The position numbers and the translations under genes are program-made. From an uncultured Lachnospiraceae bacterium (lineage in GTDB: Bacteria; Bacillota_A; Clostridia; Lachnospirales; Lachnospiraceae), in NCBI GenBank assembly GCA_910585855.1, contig CAJUGZ010000235.1:1-6907 (forward strand): 6,907 bases of DNA, read 5' to 3'. Within the stretch, counting starts at the first letter, position 1; every line of letters begins with the position of its first letter. Below the pieces are notes generated by a model. The model saw only the letters and a list, made by a program, of their open reading frames with translations. It was not told where the DNA came from and did no database searches. Shown here piece by piece: positions 5,624 through 6,907 of this stretch.

Positions 5624-6544
5624 TTATCCACGTGCAGTATTGATATCTTCTATCATATCAACCACTGCCTGTCTGGCTGCATCGGCATAGTGTTCTTCTC
5701 CAAAAGATGCATACTTCTCATTTTTATAAGCAGCAATAATTCCTCTGGAAGAATTTACAATCGCTCCTAATCCATCCGAGTTAAAATAGTGAACCAAATC
5801 CTTTGCTTTTCCGCCCTGTGCGCCATATCCCGGTACTAAAATATAGGTTTTTGGCATTAATTTACGCAGTATTTTCCCCATTTCCGGGTAAGTCGCTCCT
5901 ACTACAGCTCCAATATAACTATATTCCTCTCCCATACATTCCTCTCCCCACTTTGCTACCTGTTCCCCAACCCATTCATATAAAGGTCTGCCGTCTACCA
6001 AACGATCCTGAAATTCCCCACTGGAAGGATTAGAAGTCTTTACCAAAATAAACAGCCCTTTTTTCTCTTCTTTACATACATCTAAAAACGGTGCAATACC
6101 ATCTGTTCCAAAATAAGGATTGACCGTTGCAAAATCCTCATTAAAAACAGAATACCGATTGCTTCCTATCTGCACCTTTCCAAGATGAGCCACTGCATAA
6201 GCCGCCGAAGTCGATCCAATATCGCTGCGTTTCACATCCCCAATTACAATAAGCCCCTTTTCTTTTGCATAGGCACAAGTTTTTTGAAAAACCTTTAACC
6301 CCTCAATTCCAAACTGTTCATACATGGCAATCTGTGGTTTTACTGCTGGAATCAAATCATATATCATATCGATAATTCCTTTATTAAACTGCCAAACTGC
6401 CTCCGCTGCTGCCTCTAAAGTTTCCCCCATCTCTGCAAATACCTTATTACAGATTGTTTTTGGAATATAATTCATCATTGGATCTAATCCTACTACAATC
6501 GGTGCATTGGTTCTTTTGATATTTGCTACTAATTGATTCACCAT
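5624..6544 (-). CDS. pyrF: Orotidine 5'-phosphate decarboxylase (long form)
   Basis: The 306-residue product converts OMP to UMP, the last step of UMP synthesis, and acts in the cytoplasm. It belongs to the longer PyrF subfamily (about 270-310 residues) rather than the 230-240-residue B. subtilis type. Landmarks are GLDP (19-22), VKPQ with K69 (68-71), the catalytic DVKRSDIGST segment with D103, K105 and D108, VKTSNP (168-173), VGATYP (215-220), the VPGYGAQGG phosphate loop (237-245) and NSSRGI with R267 (264-269). ATG at 6544 follows GGAG at 6554-6557 with 9 nt spacing. It is the first gene after the promoter at 6578-6606 and heads pyrF-pyrK-pyrD-rhaD. The leader is only about 25-30 nt, leaving no room for a PyrR-type attenuator. 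Confidence 0.95.
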   Translation of the reverse strand: MVNQLVANIKRTNAPIVVGLDPMMNYIPKTICNKVFAEMGETLEAAAEAVWQFNKGIIDMIYDLIPAVKPQIAMYEQFGIEGLKVFQKTCAYAKEKGLIVIGDVKRSDIGSTSAAYAVAHLGKVQIGSNRYSVFNEDFATVNPYFGTDGIAPFLDVCKEEKKGLFILVKTSNPSSGEFQDRLVDGRPLYEWVGEQVAKWGEECMGEEYSYIGAVVGATYPEMGKILRKLMPKTYILVPGYGAQGGKAKDLVHYFNSDGLGAIVNSSRGIIAAYKNEKYASFGEEHYADAARQAVVDMIEDINTARG

Positions 6545-6577
6545 AAGTTTTTTCTCCTTTTTTCTTTTTCTGTCGTT

Positions 6578-6606
6578 ATTTTAGCACAAAAAAAGAAGCA
6601 CTTCAA
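6578..6606 (-). promoter_or_regulatory. Sigma-A type promoter for the pyrF operon
   Basis: On the minus strand: TTGAAG (-35, 6606-6601), a 17-bp spacer containing a T-run, then TAAAAT (-10, 6583-6578) preceded by TGC as an extended -10. Transcription would start near 6571, giving a leader of roughly 25-30 nt before the pyrF ATG. The -35 box sits just outside the conserved part of repeat arm B. No operator is evident. Confidence 0.75.
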
Positions 6607-6640
6607 GATTTTTGGAAACTAACTCCAATAAGTCTTAGGT

Positions 6641-6907
6641 GGGGAGGACGCCAGATACCAAAACGATGGGCAGCCTGCTGTTCCGGTTTCCAAAAAGCAA
6701 GAAGTTCTAAAACTTCTGCATTTCCATGCATCCAACCGGACAGACCGGAGCGCAATTCGCCCATATCGCAGCCAAAACAAAACGGACATACCAAAAGATT
6801 TCACCTGCCACAAAGCGACTTCTTTTCTTTCAATATATGGGCTAAACACGCTCCTTTTTTTGCATACCCTGCATGGAAGCAGGATATGCAAAAAATCTTA
6901 GGTTTTC
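6641..6907 (-). repeat. Dispersed repeat arm B, inverted relative to 301-560
   Basis: Read on the minus strand from 6901 this repeats arm A in order: hairpin, GGAGCGTGTTTAG, a variable stretch, GTGGCAGGTG, GTTTTGGCTGC, GAATTGCGCTCCGGTCTGTCCGG, CTTTTTGGAAACCGGAAC and TCTGGCGTCC. Clear homology stops near 6641, about 35 bp upstream of the pyrF -35 box. Its last 55 bases (6853-6907) also match 1-55 in the same orientation with very few changes, so the element probably continues past the window as the palindrome seen at 1-350. A 63-codon frame (6794-6603) is open across it but is judged noncoding. Confidence 0.85.
6855..6895 (-). repeat. Terminal hairpin of large repeat, copy 3
   Basis: Seven T, GCATACCCTGC, loop ATGGAA, GCAGGATATGC and six A. 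It is identical to 3-43 except for one loop base. On the minus strand the single imperfect pair becomes a G-U wobble, as in the other two hairpins. The T-before/A-after order excludes a normal terminator on either strand. Confidence 0.8.

Noticed and set aside
5587..5631. 15-residue N-terminal extension of PyrK from GTG at 5631
   Set aside because: It would overlap pyrF and lacks a good ribosome site; ATG at 5586 has AAAGGA at proper spacing and gives the usual family length.
6603..6891. Two overlapping short open frames on the minus strand at the right end
   Set aside because: They lie entirely in repeat arm B and its hairpin and lack ribosome sites, and the longer one reads through the hairpin in a frame not kept in arm A.

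Overview
The window looks like chromosomal DNA from a low-GC, anaerobic, gut-type Firmicute, most likely a Lachnospiraceae relative (Blautia/Ruminococcus/Dorea-like). This rests on AT-rich intergenic DNA, strong AGGAGG-type ribosome binding sites, a class 1B PyrD/PyrK dihydroorotate dehydrogenase, the long form of PyrF, and the abundance of dispersed palindromic repeats. The exact genus is inference.

Layout. All six protein genes lie on the minus strand, so transcription runs right to left. A promoter (TTGAAG, 17 bp, TAAAAT) at 6578-6606 precedes pyrF (6544-5624), pyrK (5586-4810) and pyrD (4813-3911), which make UMP and oxidise dihydroorotate with electrons passed to NAD. Only 23 bp after pyrD comes a rhamnulose-1-phosphate aldolase, rhaD (3887-3012), in the place where pyrE might be expected. 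An inverted, strongly foldable repeat (3001-2895) and an AT-rich spacer follow. Then come fucO (2782-1631), a lactaldehyde reductase that consumes the L-lactaldehyde made by RhaD, and an orphan SUKH (SMI1/KNR4) protein (1576-797). A second copy of the foldable repeat lies beyond it in the opposite orientation (613-746).

Both ends of the window are built from a second, larger repeat family. At the left, 1-350 is a big imperfect palindrome with a hairpin at each end. The right-hand hairpin leads into a roughly 260-bp arm (301-560). At the right, 6641-6901 is a copy of that same arm in opposite orientation. The six genes are therefore bracketed by long inverted repeats, and the first 55 bp also match the last 55 bp as a direct repeat. 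The region 1-796 holds no convincing gene; it is almost wholly repeat DNA.

The most unusual material is noncoding. The 613-746 / 2895-3001 family keeps its core sequence but has different outer arms that still pair with each other in each copy. The terminal hairpins of the large repeat differ by two compensated base pairs. Both patterns suggest conserved secondary structure. No complete novel protein system is visible.
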